Made by a program: the position numbers and the translations under genes
Notes under the pieces: generated by a model
Told to the model about the DNA's origin: nothing
Database searches by the model: none
Seen by the model: only the letters and a program-made list of their open reading frames with translations
In this document: one piece after another, positions 10,479-19,364 of the stretch
Layout: the number at the start of each line of letters is the position of its first letter
Position numbering within the stretch: position 1 is the first letter of the stretch
Assembly: GCA_041941305.1 (NCBI GenBank)
Contig: JBGTQJ010000015.1
Location: 62,001 to 126,000, forward strand
Source of the DNA: JANSWP01 sp041941305
GTDB lineage: Bacteria > Bacteroidota > Bacteroidia > Chitinophagales > Saprospiraceae
Reading direction: 5' to 3'
Length of the DNA: 64,000 nt

Positions 10479-10811
10479 CTCCAGACCTTCTTCCAAATCT
10501 TCAAGCTTTTCAATTTTGTAGGATTTTTTGGTAGCTAATCTTTGCCGTTGTCTTTCCATAACAAGTTTTGCAAGGGCAATATTCGCGGGATCTTCACAGG
10601 CGGGAGAAAGGGCAAAATTAATTTTAGATTCTTCTACGTCATTTCGATACAAAAGGCTGAGCAGATACTCCATTCTAAATTCAATCATGTAAGCTATTTG
10701 ATCTGCCAGTACTTGAAACAATGCTTCTTCAGAGAGGGGTTCATCGGGAACCTCCAGATCAAAATTTCGAATAATTACATTTTGAGAATGGTTTGAAAAA
10801 GATTCGCTCAT
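10473..10811 (-). CDS. Small conserved-looking protein of unknown function
   Basis: A 112-residue soluble protein I do not recognise. It has no signal peptide or membrane segment. The middle looks alpha-helical (QVLADQIAYMIEFRMEYLLS), followed by a short acidic linker and a charged helix (AKLVMERQRQRLATKKSY) and a very acidic tail. It begins 23 bases after the stop of the GH3-like gene on the same strand, so the two are probably one transcript. The amino-acid composition and the tight spacing support a real gene. Confidence 0.75.
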   Translation of the reverse strand: MSESFSNHSQNVIIRNFDLEVPDEPLSEEALFQVLADQIAYMIEFRMEYLLSLLYRNDVEESKINFALSPACEDPANIALAKLVMERQRQRLATKKSYKIEKLEDLEEGLEF

Positions 10812-10834
10812 AAAACATTATTGATGGTCATACT

Positions 10835-12361
10835 CTAAACAATCTCTCCTAGGAAATCTAATATCTCATCTACATAACGACGATCATTGGACAAACGCGG
10901 CACTTTGTGTTGTCCACCGTATTTTCCTTTTGATTTAAGCCAATTGTGGAAGGTACCTTTAGCGACAGCGTGGAGGCGCAATTGTTCCAGAGCCATGCTC
11001 CGGTAACGTTTGGCTTCATAATCCGAATTGATACTTTGAAGGTTTTCGTCCAAGAGGCGATTAAAATGACTTAGGTTAGAAGGCAATTTTTCAAACTCAA
11101 TCAGCCATTCATGTCCTCCTTTTGAACTGCCTTGAAAATAAATAGGTGCTACTGTATAATCAGATACTATGGCGTCCAATTCATTACAGGTTTTTGCCAA
11201 TGCTTTGTCTGTATTTTCCACCATTACTTCTTCTCCGAAAGCGTTGACAAATTGTTTGGTTCTCCCCGTTACTTTTATTTTATAAGGGTTTGTAGACAAA
11301 AAGGTAATGGTATCTCCTGGGGCATAGCGCCATAACCCACCATTGGTGGTGATGATGATGGCATAGGTTTTTCCCTGTTCCACCTTGTGAAGGGGAATCG
11401 CTTTGGGATGTTCCTTTTCCCAGTCTGACATTGGAAGGAATTCGTAATAAATACCATTCTCTAACAAAAGCAGCATCCCATCTTCTGAAAAGTCATTTTG
11501 AACGGCAAAGTAGCCTTCAGAAGCGTTGTAAATCTCTTGATAGCTTATATCATCACCAGGCAATAAACTCTTAAACTGTTTTTTATACGGCGTAAAGCTC
11601 ACGCCACCATGGATGTACCCCTGAAGGTTTGGCCATATATCCAACAGAGTTTTTGCGCCAGTTAATTCTAACACTCTTCGAAACAAGACAATCGTCCAGG
11701 TAGGAACTCCACCAAGCATCACCAATTCCTTTTCCTTGCTGATAATTGCTGCCATTTTTTCAATTTTCTCTTCAAAATTTTCCATCAAGGCAGTTTCAAA
11801 ATCAGGTGTAAAAAAAGGTCTGGCGACCCAGGGCATATGGTGCATCATTACTGCTGAAACATCCCCAAAAGTGGTTTTTGGATAAGGATCGAATTGACTC
11901 AAATTACCTCCCATCAACAAACTCTTGCATTCAAACATTCGTGCGTCAGGGCGTTGGTCATAGAAAAAAGTCATCGTATCCCAGGTCCCTCTGATATGGC
12001 ATTGTTTGAGGTTTTCAATACTTACTGGAATAAATTTACTTTTATCATTCGTCGTACCTGAAGATTTGGAAAACCAGCGTACCTCATTGGGCCAAAGCAC
12101 ATCCCGTTCCCCATGCATCATTCTCTCAATATAAGGTTTGAGTGAATCATAATCCTGAACAGGAATTCTTTCTGCAAACTGTTCAGGTGTTTTGATGTTT
12201 CTAAAGTCATACCTTCTACCCCATTCTGTCTTCTTCGCCATTTGGATCAATTGTTTCCAAACAGAATATTGTACCAAATGCGGACGCTCCATATAACGCT
12301 GAATGCGCTTTATTCGCAATTTGTAATATTCCTTAAAAAGACGATTGACCAATTTTTTCAT
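10835..12361 (-). CDS. GH3-like acyl-adenylating enzyme
   Basis: A 508-residue protein of the GH3 (auxin-responsive promoter) superfamily, normal in length for bacterial members. ATP/AMP-binding motifs are present: the serine/threonine-rich loop SKSSGTTNDKSKFIP, YNASEGYFA, and the hinge region PGDTITF followed by VTGRTKQFVNAFGEEV. Plant members adenylate jasmonate or auxin and conjugate it to amino acids; the acyl and amine substrates of bacterial homologues are unknown. No signal peptide is seen, so it is cytoplasmic. It is followed closely by the unknown gene at 10473. Confidence 0.9.
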   Translation of the reverse strand: MKKLVNRLFKEYYKLRIKRIQRYMERPHLVQYSVWKQLIQMAKKTEWGRRYDFRNIKTPEQFAERIPVQDYDSLKPYIERMMHGERDVLWPNEVRWFSKSSGTTNDKSKFIPVSIENLKQCHIRGTWDTMTFFYDQRPDARMFECKSLLMGGNLSQFDPYPKTTFGDVSAVMMHHMPWVARPFFTPDFETALMENFEEKIEKMAAIISKEKELVMLGGVPTWTIVLFRRVLELTGAKTLLDIWPNLQGYIHGGVSFTPYKKQFKSLLPGDDISYQEIYNASEGYFAVQNDFSEDGMLLLLENGIYYEFLPMSDWEKEHPKAIPLHKVEQGKTYAIIITTNGGLWRYAPGDTITFLSTNPYKIKVTGRTKQFVNAFGEEVMVENTDKALAKTCNELDAIVSDYTVAPIYFQGSSKGGHEWLIEFEKLPSNLSHFNRLLDENLQSINSDYEAKRYRSMALEQLRLHAVAKGTFHNWLKSKGKYGGQHKVPRLSNDRRYVDEILDFLGEIV

Positions 12362-13016
12362 GGTATAGGTGTGGTAAGTGGATGCTAAGGTTTTGTTTGA
12401 AATCGTTCAAAACAACTTTAGAACTATTTTGAATAAAGCCCTATGGCACTAAATACATCGAGTTAAAAATAGGAAAATATTTGAAATGAAATTTAAGGCA
12501 GGAGAATTATAAAATAAAAACAGGGCACTAACGTCGTGCGCAGCACCCTGTATAACCCCAAAAAACCAAATGAAAACAATCTACATATATGAATGCTCTT
12601 TAGAGTAAATCTTCAAATTTGGAAAAATGCTGTGGAATAGGAAGAGATTCGATCTTGTTTTTAAATTTTTGCTTTTCTTTTTCGCAGTCGTTCAGCTACC
12701 TATTCATAAAATTTCTATTCAAAACCCTCTTCTTTTTTCCAACAGGATAGCCATAGTTTTTTTGCTCAGGTCATTTTTTCAAAAAAATCAATTGTATATA
12801 CAATCAATTCCAATGCAAATGTATAAAAAGGCTATAACTTAAACCACGAATTTTTACATCTTTTTTTCATAACCTGTATTTTTTTTGCCAAAAGAAACTA
12901 CCTTGGACAAAACTTGTTTTTAAAATTTGTCATTCAAATCCAGCTATTAAAAAGCTTTTTAGACTTAAAGAAAGCAAGTGTAAATACCTAAGTAAAAACT
13001 ATTAAAAAATTCTCAT
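12362..13016. other. 655-base intergenic region
   Basis: AT-rich spacer between the divergent GH3-like and radA genes. It holds a weak hairpin (ACAGGG at 12520 with CCCTGT at 12546) and long T- and A-runs. I see no convincing gene and no TAnnTTTG promoter. An open frame at 12627-12842 has the composition of chance AT-rich DNA. Confidence 0.6.
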
Positions 13017-14396
13017 TTGGCAAAAATTAAAAAAATATATGCCTGCTCCAGTTGTGGAGCTACCTCTCCGAAATGGGTCGGCAAATGTCCAAGTTGTGAT
13101 GAGTGGAATACTTTTCACGAAGAAATACTTTCCAAAGACACTAGTCAGGAAGAGCGCAGAAAAGTTTGGAAAACAAACAATGGTCTTGCCAATGCACCCA
13201 AGCCAATTTCCTTAAATCAAATAAGTGCAGGTAATACGAAGCGATTGATTACTCCTGACAAAGAGCTAAATCGCGTACTCGGCGGAGGTATCGTAGGGGG
13301 CTCTCTGGTACTCATTGGAGGACAACCTGGAATCGGAAAATCAACACTCCTACTTCAAGTAGCCCTGGAAGTAAACGCTAAAATATTGTATGTTTCAGGA
13401 GAAGAAAGCGAAGAGCAGATCAAAATGAGGGCCGATAGATTAGGCAATCTGAAATCAGATTGTTATATTTTGACAGAAACCAATACTGCAAAGATCTTAA
13501 CACATGCTCAAAACCTTTCACCGGATCTCATAGTCATTGATTCTATACAGACATTGTCCTCTCCGCATATTGATTCTACGCCTGGTAGTGTTTCACAAGT
13601 AAGAGATTGTGCTGGTGAGTTACAACGGTTTGCGAAGGAAACCAACATTCCCGTTTTCATTATTGGTCATATCAATAAAGAAGGTTCGATTGCCGGACCA
13701 AAGCTGCTGGAACATATTGTAGATGCTGTGCTCCAGTTTGAAGGAGATCGAAATTATACTTACCGAATTTTGCGAACCATCAAAAATCGCTTCGGCTCTA
13801 CTGATGAATTGGGGATTTACGAGATGCAGGCTAATGGTTTGCGGGAAGTTTCCAATCCTTCGGAACTCTTGCTTTCGCAAACAGATGAGGAGTTGAGTGG
13901 AAGTGCTGTTGCAGCAACTATGGAGGGAATGCGCCCAATGCTCATTGAAACACAAGCCCTGGTAAGCACTGCGGTTTATGGAACTCCCCAGCGTTCCGCT
14001 ACCGGGTTTGATTTGCGTCGCTTGAGCATGTTATTGGCGGTACTGGAAAAGAGGTGTGGTTTCCCACTTGGGCAAAACGATGTATTCTTAAATATAGCTG
14101 GTGGCATCAAGGTAGATGATCCTGCAATTGATTTGGCTATAGTCAGCGCTTTGATTTCTTCGCTTCTAGACGTTTCCATACCTCACGACATTTGCTTTGC
14201 TGGTGAGGTTGGGCTTTCTGGAGAAATTCGTTCAGTTAATAGAGTTGAACAAAGAATTCAGGAAGCTGACAGACTGGGGTTTAAACAAATTTATATTTCC
14301 AAATACAATACGAAAGGCCTGGATAGAAAAAGATTCAAAATTGAAATCAAAACAGTAGGCAAGATGGAGGAATTGTACAAAATGTTATTCGAATAA
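13017..14396 (+). CDS. radA: DNA repair protein RadA
   Basis: A 459-residue RadA (Sms) protein that helps branch migration and processing of recombination intermediates. It has the four-cysteine zinc finger (CSSCGATSPKWVGKCPSC, residues about 9-26), a Walker A motif (GGQPGIGKST, about 101-110), the RadA-specific KNRFGS motif and a C-terminal Lon-like domain (residues about 300-459). The start is a TTG at 13017: it is the only codon that gives the canonical MAKIKKIYACSSCG beginning, and no in-frame ATG exists upstream. Standard length and complete motifs indicate a functional protein. Confidence 0.96.
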   Translation: MAKIKKIYACSSCGATSPKWVGKCPSCDEWNTFHEEILSKDTSQEERRKVWKTNNGLANAPKPISLNQISAGNTKRLITPDKELNRVLGGGIVGGSLVLIGGQPGIGKSTLLLQVALEVNAKILYVSGEESEEQIKMRADRLGNLKSDCYILTETNTAKILTHAQNLSPDLIVIDSIQTLSSPHIDSTPGSVSQVRDCAGELQRFAKETNIPVFIIGHINKEGSIAGPKLLEHIVDAVLQFEGDRNYTYRILRTIKNRFGSTDELGIYEMQANGLREVSNPSELLLSQTDEELSGSAVAATMEGMRPMLIETQALVSTAVYGTPQRSATGFDLRRLSMLLAVLEKRCGFPLGQNDVFLNIAGGIKVDDPAIDLAIVSALISSLLDVSIPHDICFAGEVGLSGEIRSVNRVEQRIQEADRLGFKQIYISKYNTKGLDRKRFKIEIKTVGKMEELYKMLFE

Positions 14397-14400
14397 AACT

Positions 14401-14439
14401 TCATAAAAAAAAGAAGCCGCCAGGATACCCAGCGGCTTC
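14401..14439 (-). terminator. Rho-independent terminator
   Basis: GAAGCCGC at 14413-14420 pairs with GCGGCTTC at 14432-14439. On the minus strand the stem is followed by a run of eight T, so it ends the T9SS gene whose stop is at 14500. On the plus strand it lacks a T-run, so it serves radA less well. Confidence 0.85.
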
Positions 14440-14499
14440 AAACAGGAGTACATTATCCTACTTGTTATAGCAGGAAATAAAACCGTTTCTTATATATCT

Positions 14500-17091
14500 T
14501 TACCTCGAAAGGATTAGTTTTTCATAATAAGCTTTGTCCTTTGACAAGACACGTGCAATATAAATACCATTGGAGGAATTTTCCAAATTTATATCGTAAT
14601 TCATTTCTTCAAAGCCTGACTTTTTCTCTTCAACAATCAATTGCCCATTCATATTAAAAATTTGAATTATTAAATCAGAAGGCTTTGAAAGTACTATCTC
14701 CAGAGTAGCCAAGCCATTGGTTGGGTTAGGTGCTACCAGCATTTTTTCAACTAAATCGGTTTCTTCTGTACCGGTAACATTGCCTATTTCAAAAATCACC
14801 TCATCAGAGCAGCCTTCTGAATCAAAAACAGTGACTGAATACAATCCCGGTCCCAAATCACTGACCAGATTCGTTTCATCACCCGTATTCCATATATATC
14901 CAAAAGGTGCCGTTCCAAATAATGGATCGATGCTAATAGCTCCACCTTCTCCATTTATCGCTTCTGTTATCTGAGCATTCGCAAATAACCCAAAGTTATC
15001 AGGACAGCCCGGAATATTGATATTGTCTATGTCGATCCAGTAGTCGCCAGAACCCCATGTTGCTACAAAACGAATGCTAATCGCAAGGCCTGCAAAAGCA
15101 GAAAGATCAACTTCCCTTGTCGTCATATCTACAGAAGGCACATGGTTTGAGCCATCAACTGTAAATATGGTTTCAAATGTTTCTTCACAATCTGAGGAAA
15201 CCTGGATCTCCAATTTATCGTTTGGTCCCAAAAAAGTTGCATTTGTTCCTTCAAACCAATCGACATAACGATAATCAAAAGAAAGCATATCTCCATCCTG
15301 AATAGTTCCAACCCGATGCGTAGTGGTTGTCCATTCACCATTTCCAGCAAAAAGATTGGCAGCTATGATGGTAGATTCGTTGTTGTGACTATTGGGTCCA
15401 AATATTGGGTTGAAGGCATCTGTTGTCCAATTGTCAGGAAATACTGCAGATTCAAAATCTTCAGCCAGGGGCTTTTGCAAAGCTGTTATCAATTCATATC
15501 TGAAGGTATCATTTGAAAATTCACTATCTGTTTCCAATTCAGTCCAGGCTTCAATCAAATAATATCCTGGCTTGGAAAAGTCATAAGTTGTTTCAAATTC
15601 AATAGTCAATAGGCTATCATTGCCCAAAACACCGGTAAAAAATCCATCAGAAGGAATTGGGATATTTACTGGTACTCCATTGACGGCAAATTTATAGTTG
15701 AAAAGCGATTGTGGTTTTTGCCCATAGTTAAAGAGTTGAATGGCCACATTCTCAGAACTCGTCAAATTGCAATTTTCACCCGTTGGATAAGCAACACCGG
15801 CGACGCCAACATCATTAAAGAATATGGTTTTGAATGTAACAGGTCCAATAGGTTTGCTTAAATCTGCTGTATCACAAATGGATTGGATATAGGCATCGTA
15901 ATAAGTGTCCTCCTGTAAATTGAAGAGCTTGATTTCTCTTTCATCAGCTCCCAGATTGAACAAAGCTCCCGTTCCTTTTGTAAAGCCAAGTGGCCCATAT
16001 TCTACTACAAAATCACCATTAGACGAAAAACCGCCATCCCAGGCAAGGGTTGCGTTATCTGCGTTTACATCGAAGGCTTTAAAATTGGAAGGAACATCAC
16101 AGGAAGCACATGCTGCGAGCGACAGTACTTGTCCAATTTCCGGGAAGGGACCATCAGAAAAGACGGTGTTGCCACCCTGAACTATGTTGTAAGATACTGT
16201 TCCATCATTAAACCCGGGATTGAATTGAAAGGTCACGATTTGATTGGCACTCACATTTAATGGCAAAACTTGCTGAAATCCGAAAAAGAAATCATAATTG
16301 GCAGGCACTCCATCTACAAAAACGGTCAAAGATGCACCTTCCCAGCCAAAACCACTTTCACTAAACATTTCGATGCTGTAACTGCATGGACCACCTAGTG
16401 AACCTGCAGAATAGGTCGTCGTAAAAGCAAGTGGCCCAGACGGGGTACTCAAAGAATCTATTCCACATACGGCAGTAATGTACACATCGTATTCGACACA
16501 TTCATTGAGTCCGTCAAGTGTGATAAAGGATTCATCCACAGTTTGTGTCAATCCATAACCCAAAGGAAAGCCAGCTGGTCCATATTCTACAATATAACTC
16601 ACGGCACTTGGCGAATCATCCCAATCAATAGAAGCAATATTATCGGATACAGAAAGGGTATCAATGCTGGTAGGAGTGGGTCTGGGACAGGTTGGGCAAG
16701 TTGCAAAGGTGCTATAAACCAAACCAACAGAAGGAGGATTGCCATCAGAAAAGATAACGACTCCATCTGCATTTAGCAAGTTGTAAGAAACTTCAGTCTC
16801 ATATATACCTGGGGCATAAGTAAGGATGATATTGTCTCCTTCATTTACCGCAAAGGAAAATAACCCATAGTTGCCATTCGTAAGGGTATAATCGGAAGAA
16901 ACACCCGCAACGGTTACCGTTAATACAGCGTTGTTCCAACCATCACCAAAAGTATCTTCCAACTCTACCGAATAGAAACAGGTTTGCCCCAAAAGAAAGG
17001 AGCTACCCGCAAAGGCCAAAACAGCAACCAATAGCAGCTTTTTACAGCATTCAAAAAGAGCAGTATAAGCATTCGTAAAATTCAAATTCAT
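14500..17091 (-). CDS. T9SS-exported fibronectin-type repeat protein
   Basis: An 863-residue secreted protein with a signal region (LLLVAVLAFAGSSFLLGQ, about 20-36). Two copies of a pair follow: a beta-sandwich with an ED-FGDGW-type motif (EDTFGDGWNN; SESGFGWEGA) and a fibronectin type III-like domain (ASIDWDDSPSAVSYIVEYGP; ATLAWDGG). The centre resembles a MAM/jelly-roll domain (AEDFESAVFPDNW). A SprB-like unit (GTAPFGYIWNTGDETN) precedes the C-terminal T9SS sorting domain (VAPNPTNGLATLEI, GIYIARVLSKD). The domains are those of surface adhesins or carbohydrate binders, but no catalytic domain is visible and the ligand is unknown. Confidence 0.9.
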   Translation of the reverse strand: MNLNFTNAYTALFECCKKLLLVAVLAFAGSSFLLGQTCFYSVELEDTFGDGWNNAVLTVTVAGVSSDYTLTNGNYGLFSFAVNEGDNIILTYAPGIYETEVSYNLLNADGVVIFSDGNPPSVGLVYSTFATCPTCPRPTPTSIDTLSVSDNIASIDWDDSPSAVSYIVEYGPAGFPLGYGLTQTVDESFITLDGLNECVEYDVYITAVCGIDSLSTPSGPLAFTTTYSAGSLGGPCSYSIEMFSESGFGWEGASLTVFVDGVPANYDFFFGFQQVLPLNVSANQIVTFQFNPGFNDGTVSYNIVQGGNTVFSDGPFPEIGQVLSLAACASCDVPSNFKAFDVNADNATLAWDGGFSSNGDFVVEYGPLGFTKGTGALFNLGADEREIKLFNLQEDTYYDAYIQSICDTADLSKPIGPVTFKTIFFNDVGVAGVAYPTGENCNLTSSENVAIQLFNYGQKPQSLFNYKFAVNGVPVNIPIPSDGFFTGVLGNDSLLTIEFETTYDFSKPGYYLIEAWTELETDSEFSNDTFRYELITALQKPLAEDFESAVFPDNWTTDAFNPIFGPNSHNNESTIIAANLFAGNGEWTTTTHRVGTIQDGDMLSFDYRYVDWFEGTNATFLGPNDKLEIQVSSDCEETFETIFTVDGSNHVPSVDMTTREVDLSAFAGLAISIRFVATWGSGDYWIDIDNINIPGCPDNFGLFANAQITEAINGEGGAISIDPLFGTAPFGYIWNTGDETNLVSDLGPGLYSVTVFDSEGCSDEVIFEIGNVTGTEETDLVEKMLVAPNPTNGLATLEIVLSKPSDLIIQIFNMNGQLIVEEKKSGFEEMNYDINLENSSNGIYIARVLSKDKAYYEKLILSR

Positions 17092-17309
17092 ATATAATGT
17101 ATTTAAGAAAGATGTTCTTTTTTCAAAAAAAGAAAGGATTTTAAAAAAGACTCAAAATTAGTTGAAAATTAGGTAAAAACTGGCAAAATCAGTTCTTTTG
17201 TCGCCGCTTTGCGCGGGCTAAACCTGGTCAATAGACTTAGTTTGGTACATTATTTTCATTCATCATATTAAAATAATATTAAATAATATTTGACAAAACA
17301 GTTTAATCA

Positions 17310-17987
17310 ATGAAAGCTTTTAGTAATATCTCACTATTATTTGTAATTACAGCATTCGTTTTCTCCTGTGCAAATGCACCAGAAGGAGAAAAGGCAGAAA
17401 TAGGTGAAGCAGGCACTCCTTCAGCAAACGCAAGCTACGAGGGTTCAGCTACTTACATCGTCAATACCGACAGAAGTGTGATAAAATGGAAGGGAAGTAA
17501 ACCTACGGGTCAACACAATGGTATCTTGAGGGTAAAGGAAGGAAATTTGATTGTAAGAGATGGAAAGATTGTGGGGGGTGAAATTACATTGGACATGAAT
17601 TCTATCACAAATTTAGATATGGATGAAGAAGGTCGTGCCAAATTGGAACGTCACCTGAAAACAGGCGATTTTTTCGAAACTGATAAATACCCAACTGGTA
17701 CTTTTCAAATTTTGAAAGTAACACCTGATACGGCAAAAGCAGCTAATTATTACTCTATTATGGGTAATCTTACATTGAAAGACATCAGAAAAAGTGTGAC
17801 CCTTTCCGCAAATGTCATCATCAATCAAAATTTTGTCACTGCAGTCACTCCAGATTTTACAATTGATCGCACTCAGTGGGGAATTAATTTCAAATCCACT
17901 GCTATTGGTGCATTAGCGGATGAAGCCATTCACGATGAAATTGGTTTACTGATTTCTTTGAGTGCAGATGTGCAAAAAGAGCAATAA
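17310..17987 (+). CDS. YceI-family lipoprotein
   Basis: A 225-residue YceI protein with a lipoprotein signal: the hydrophobic stretch ends in FVFSCAN, placing the lipid-modified Cys at residue 20. A low-complexity linker (to about residue 45) precedes the beta-barrel domain (VIKWKGSKPTGQHNG, KLERHLKTGDFFETDKYPT, FTIDRTQWGI). The domain is expected to bind a lipid-like ligand at the membrane surface. It differs from the soluble paralogue at 6929 in the lipid anchor and the linker. Confidence 0.93.
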   Translation: MKAFSNISLLFVITAFVFSCANAPEGEKAEIGEAGTPSANASYEGSATYIVNTDRSVIKWKGSKPTGQHNGILRVKEGNLIVRDGKIVGGEITLDMNSITNLDMDEEGRAKLERHLKTGDFFETDKYPTGTFQILKVTPDTAKAANYYSIMGNLTLKDIRKSVTLSANVIINQNFVTAVTPDFTIDRTQWGINFKSTAIGALADEAIHDEIGLLISLSADVQKEQ

Positions 17988-18072
17988 TTCAGTGTTTTTT
18001 TAGTTTGGAGTTTTGTGCCTGGAGTTTTGTATTCATTACTTCTTGCACCAAACTCCAAACGATTTACTTTCT

Positions 18073-18525
18073 ATGTCCAGACTGATTAAACGGCTCCTTT
18101 TCTTTTCCATTTTACTTTTTTTTCTAACCTGGCTCTACACCAACTCCCTCATTTTTGTGCATCCACAATCAAAAGCCTGGTTGTACGAACTCAAAGCAGA
18201 ACTTCGTCGTCAAAACCTAAAACCTCACTTTTTTGTCATTAGCGGAAAGCGTTATGCCTGGGACAATTGGTTGCTTTCCCAATTTGGTGGTGCTGCCAAA
18301 AATAGTCGGCATCTGGTTGGAGAAGCAATTGATATCATAGTATTAGACGTCAACGATGATGGAATAACAAATGCAAAAGATGTCGATTTAGTTTATAAAA
18401 CCCTTCATAGAAAAATAGTGAACAATCGTGGGGGAATCGGAACTTACAAAAATCAAAAAGGCTTTTTCAATCGCCAAATGATCCATTTTGACTGCCGAGG
18501 TACCAAAGTCCGTTGGCAACATTAA
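18073..18525 (+). CDS. M15-like peptidase (peptidoglycan carboxypeptidase type)
   Basis: A 150-residue membrane-anchored protein: residues about 5-25 form a hydrophobic helix, the rest is periplasmic. The zinc motif SRHLVGEAIDI (SxHxxGxAxD) and the later MIHFDCRG (HxD) match the M15/YcbK class of D-Ala-D-Ala or L,D-type peptidases acting on peptidoglycan. Between them lies DVNDDGITNAKD, a complete dockerin/EF-hand-like calcium loop. ATG 18073 fits the anchor; the longer frame from 18013 adds an unlikely leader. It is 85 bases downstream of the YceI lipoprotein gene and may share its transcript. Confidence 0.82.
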   Translation: MSRLIKRLLFFSILLFFLTWLYTNSLIFVHPQSKAWLYELKAELRRQNLKPHFFVISGKRYAWDNWLLSQFGGAAKNSRHLVGEAIDIIVLDVNDDGITNAKDVDLVYKTLHRKIVNNRGGIGTYKNQKGFFNRQMIHFDCRGTKVRWQH

Positions 18526-18632
18526 TCTTTCCACCCATTGAAACTTTTTCCCATTTGGTTGAAATCTTTCTGCTTTCCAATTAATCTTCTTGATATTTGT
18601 TTCGTCTTATAGCGTGGTACACAAACTTTTCT

Positions 18633-19166
18633 ATGCAAAAATATCTAATGCTTTTCGCCGCTTTTTTAAGCTTTCAAAATTGGACATTCTCCCAGGAACA
18701 GAAGATTGATTATTCAAATGATACAATTTTTGTGTATGTACTTATGCTGGAAGATTGTGTCATTTGCCAAAACTATACCCTGGCACTCAAAGAGCTGCAT
18801 AAGACATATGCTTCTGACAAGCTAAGATTCACAGGACTATTTCCAAACAAATTTTCCAATCGAAAAAAGATCGCTGCCTACAAAGAAAAATATGAGATCC
18901 CATTTGAACTGAAAATGGATTATTTCAAAACGAGAACGAAAAAAATGGGGGCAAAAGTGACCCCTACAGTAGCAGTCTACAACCAAACCAAAGATGAAAT
19001 CCTCTATCGTGGAAGGATTGACAATACTTACTTTAGAGTTGGGAAACGAAGAACCATTACCACTACCTCAGAGTTGGCAGATGCTTTATTGGCTATTTCT
19101 GAAAATAGAGCAATCACTGTTAAGGAAACAGAGGCTGTGGGCTGTTTAATTAATTTTAGGATGTAA
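18633..19166 (+). CDS. Exported thioredoxin-fold protein
   Basis: A 177-residue protein with a signal peptide (MQKYLMLFAAFLSFQNWTFS) and a thioredoxin-like domain: a beta strand leading into EDCVICQNYT, where the CxxC is Cys-Val-Ile-Cys, and the cis-Pro loop KVTPTVAVYN. The start is ATG 18633; earlier in-frame starts are TTG only. A role in periplasmic thiol chemistry is likely but the partner is unknown. It lies before a cytochrome c/copper monooxygenase gene, where a thiol-disulfide protein could help in heme or copper insertion (inference). Confidence 0.82.
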   Translation: MQKYLMLFAAFLSFQNWTFSQEQKIDYSNDTIFVYVLMLEDCVICQNYTLALKELHKTYASDKLRFTGLFPNKFSNRKKIAAYKEKYEIPFELKMDYFKTRTKKMGAKVTPTVAVYNQTKDEILYRGRIDNTYFRVGKRRTITTTSELADALLAISENRAITVKETEAVGCLINFRM

Positions 19167-19212
19167 AATTCTTTGCACCGGGTAAAAAAATGAAAATCTT
19201 CGTTGGAGAAGT

Positions 19213-19271
19213 CAGACCGCGTTACTGTCAGACGTCAAATGAAGTCTGGCGTTTGACAGCACCGCGGTCTG
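19213..19271. repeat. Two-tier palindrome
   Basis: Outer arms CAGACCGCG (19213-19221) and CGCGGTCTG (19263-19271) enclose inner arms CTGTCAGACG (19225-19234) and CGTTTGACAG (19250-19259, one G-T pair). The structure is followed by TTTT and lies in the 198-base gap before the cytochrome gene. It could terminate the upstream transcript or be a repetitive palindromic element. Confidence 0.75.
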
Positions 19272-19364
19272 TTTTCTGGCTAATTCAATAATCACTTTTT
19301 TATCTCGTAAAACATATAATATTATATTTAAAATCGCCCTTAATCTATCACAACAATCAAGCAA

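Noticed and set aside
12520..12551. Hairpin ACAGGG/CCCTGT as a terminator or RNA gene
   Set aside because: Stem is short with mismatches and no T-run.
12627..12842. 71-codon open frame between GH3-like and radA genes
   Set aside because: Composition is that of AT-rich chance DNA (long runs of Phe, Leu, Ile, Lys); no promoter or motif.
17192..17204. GTTCTTTTGTCGC upstream of the T9SS gene at 17091, resembling the 15-base box
   Set aside because: Spacer is three bases rather than five and only one copy is present.
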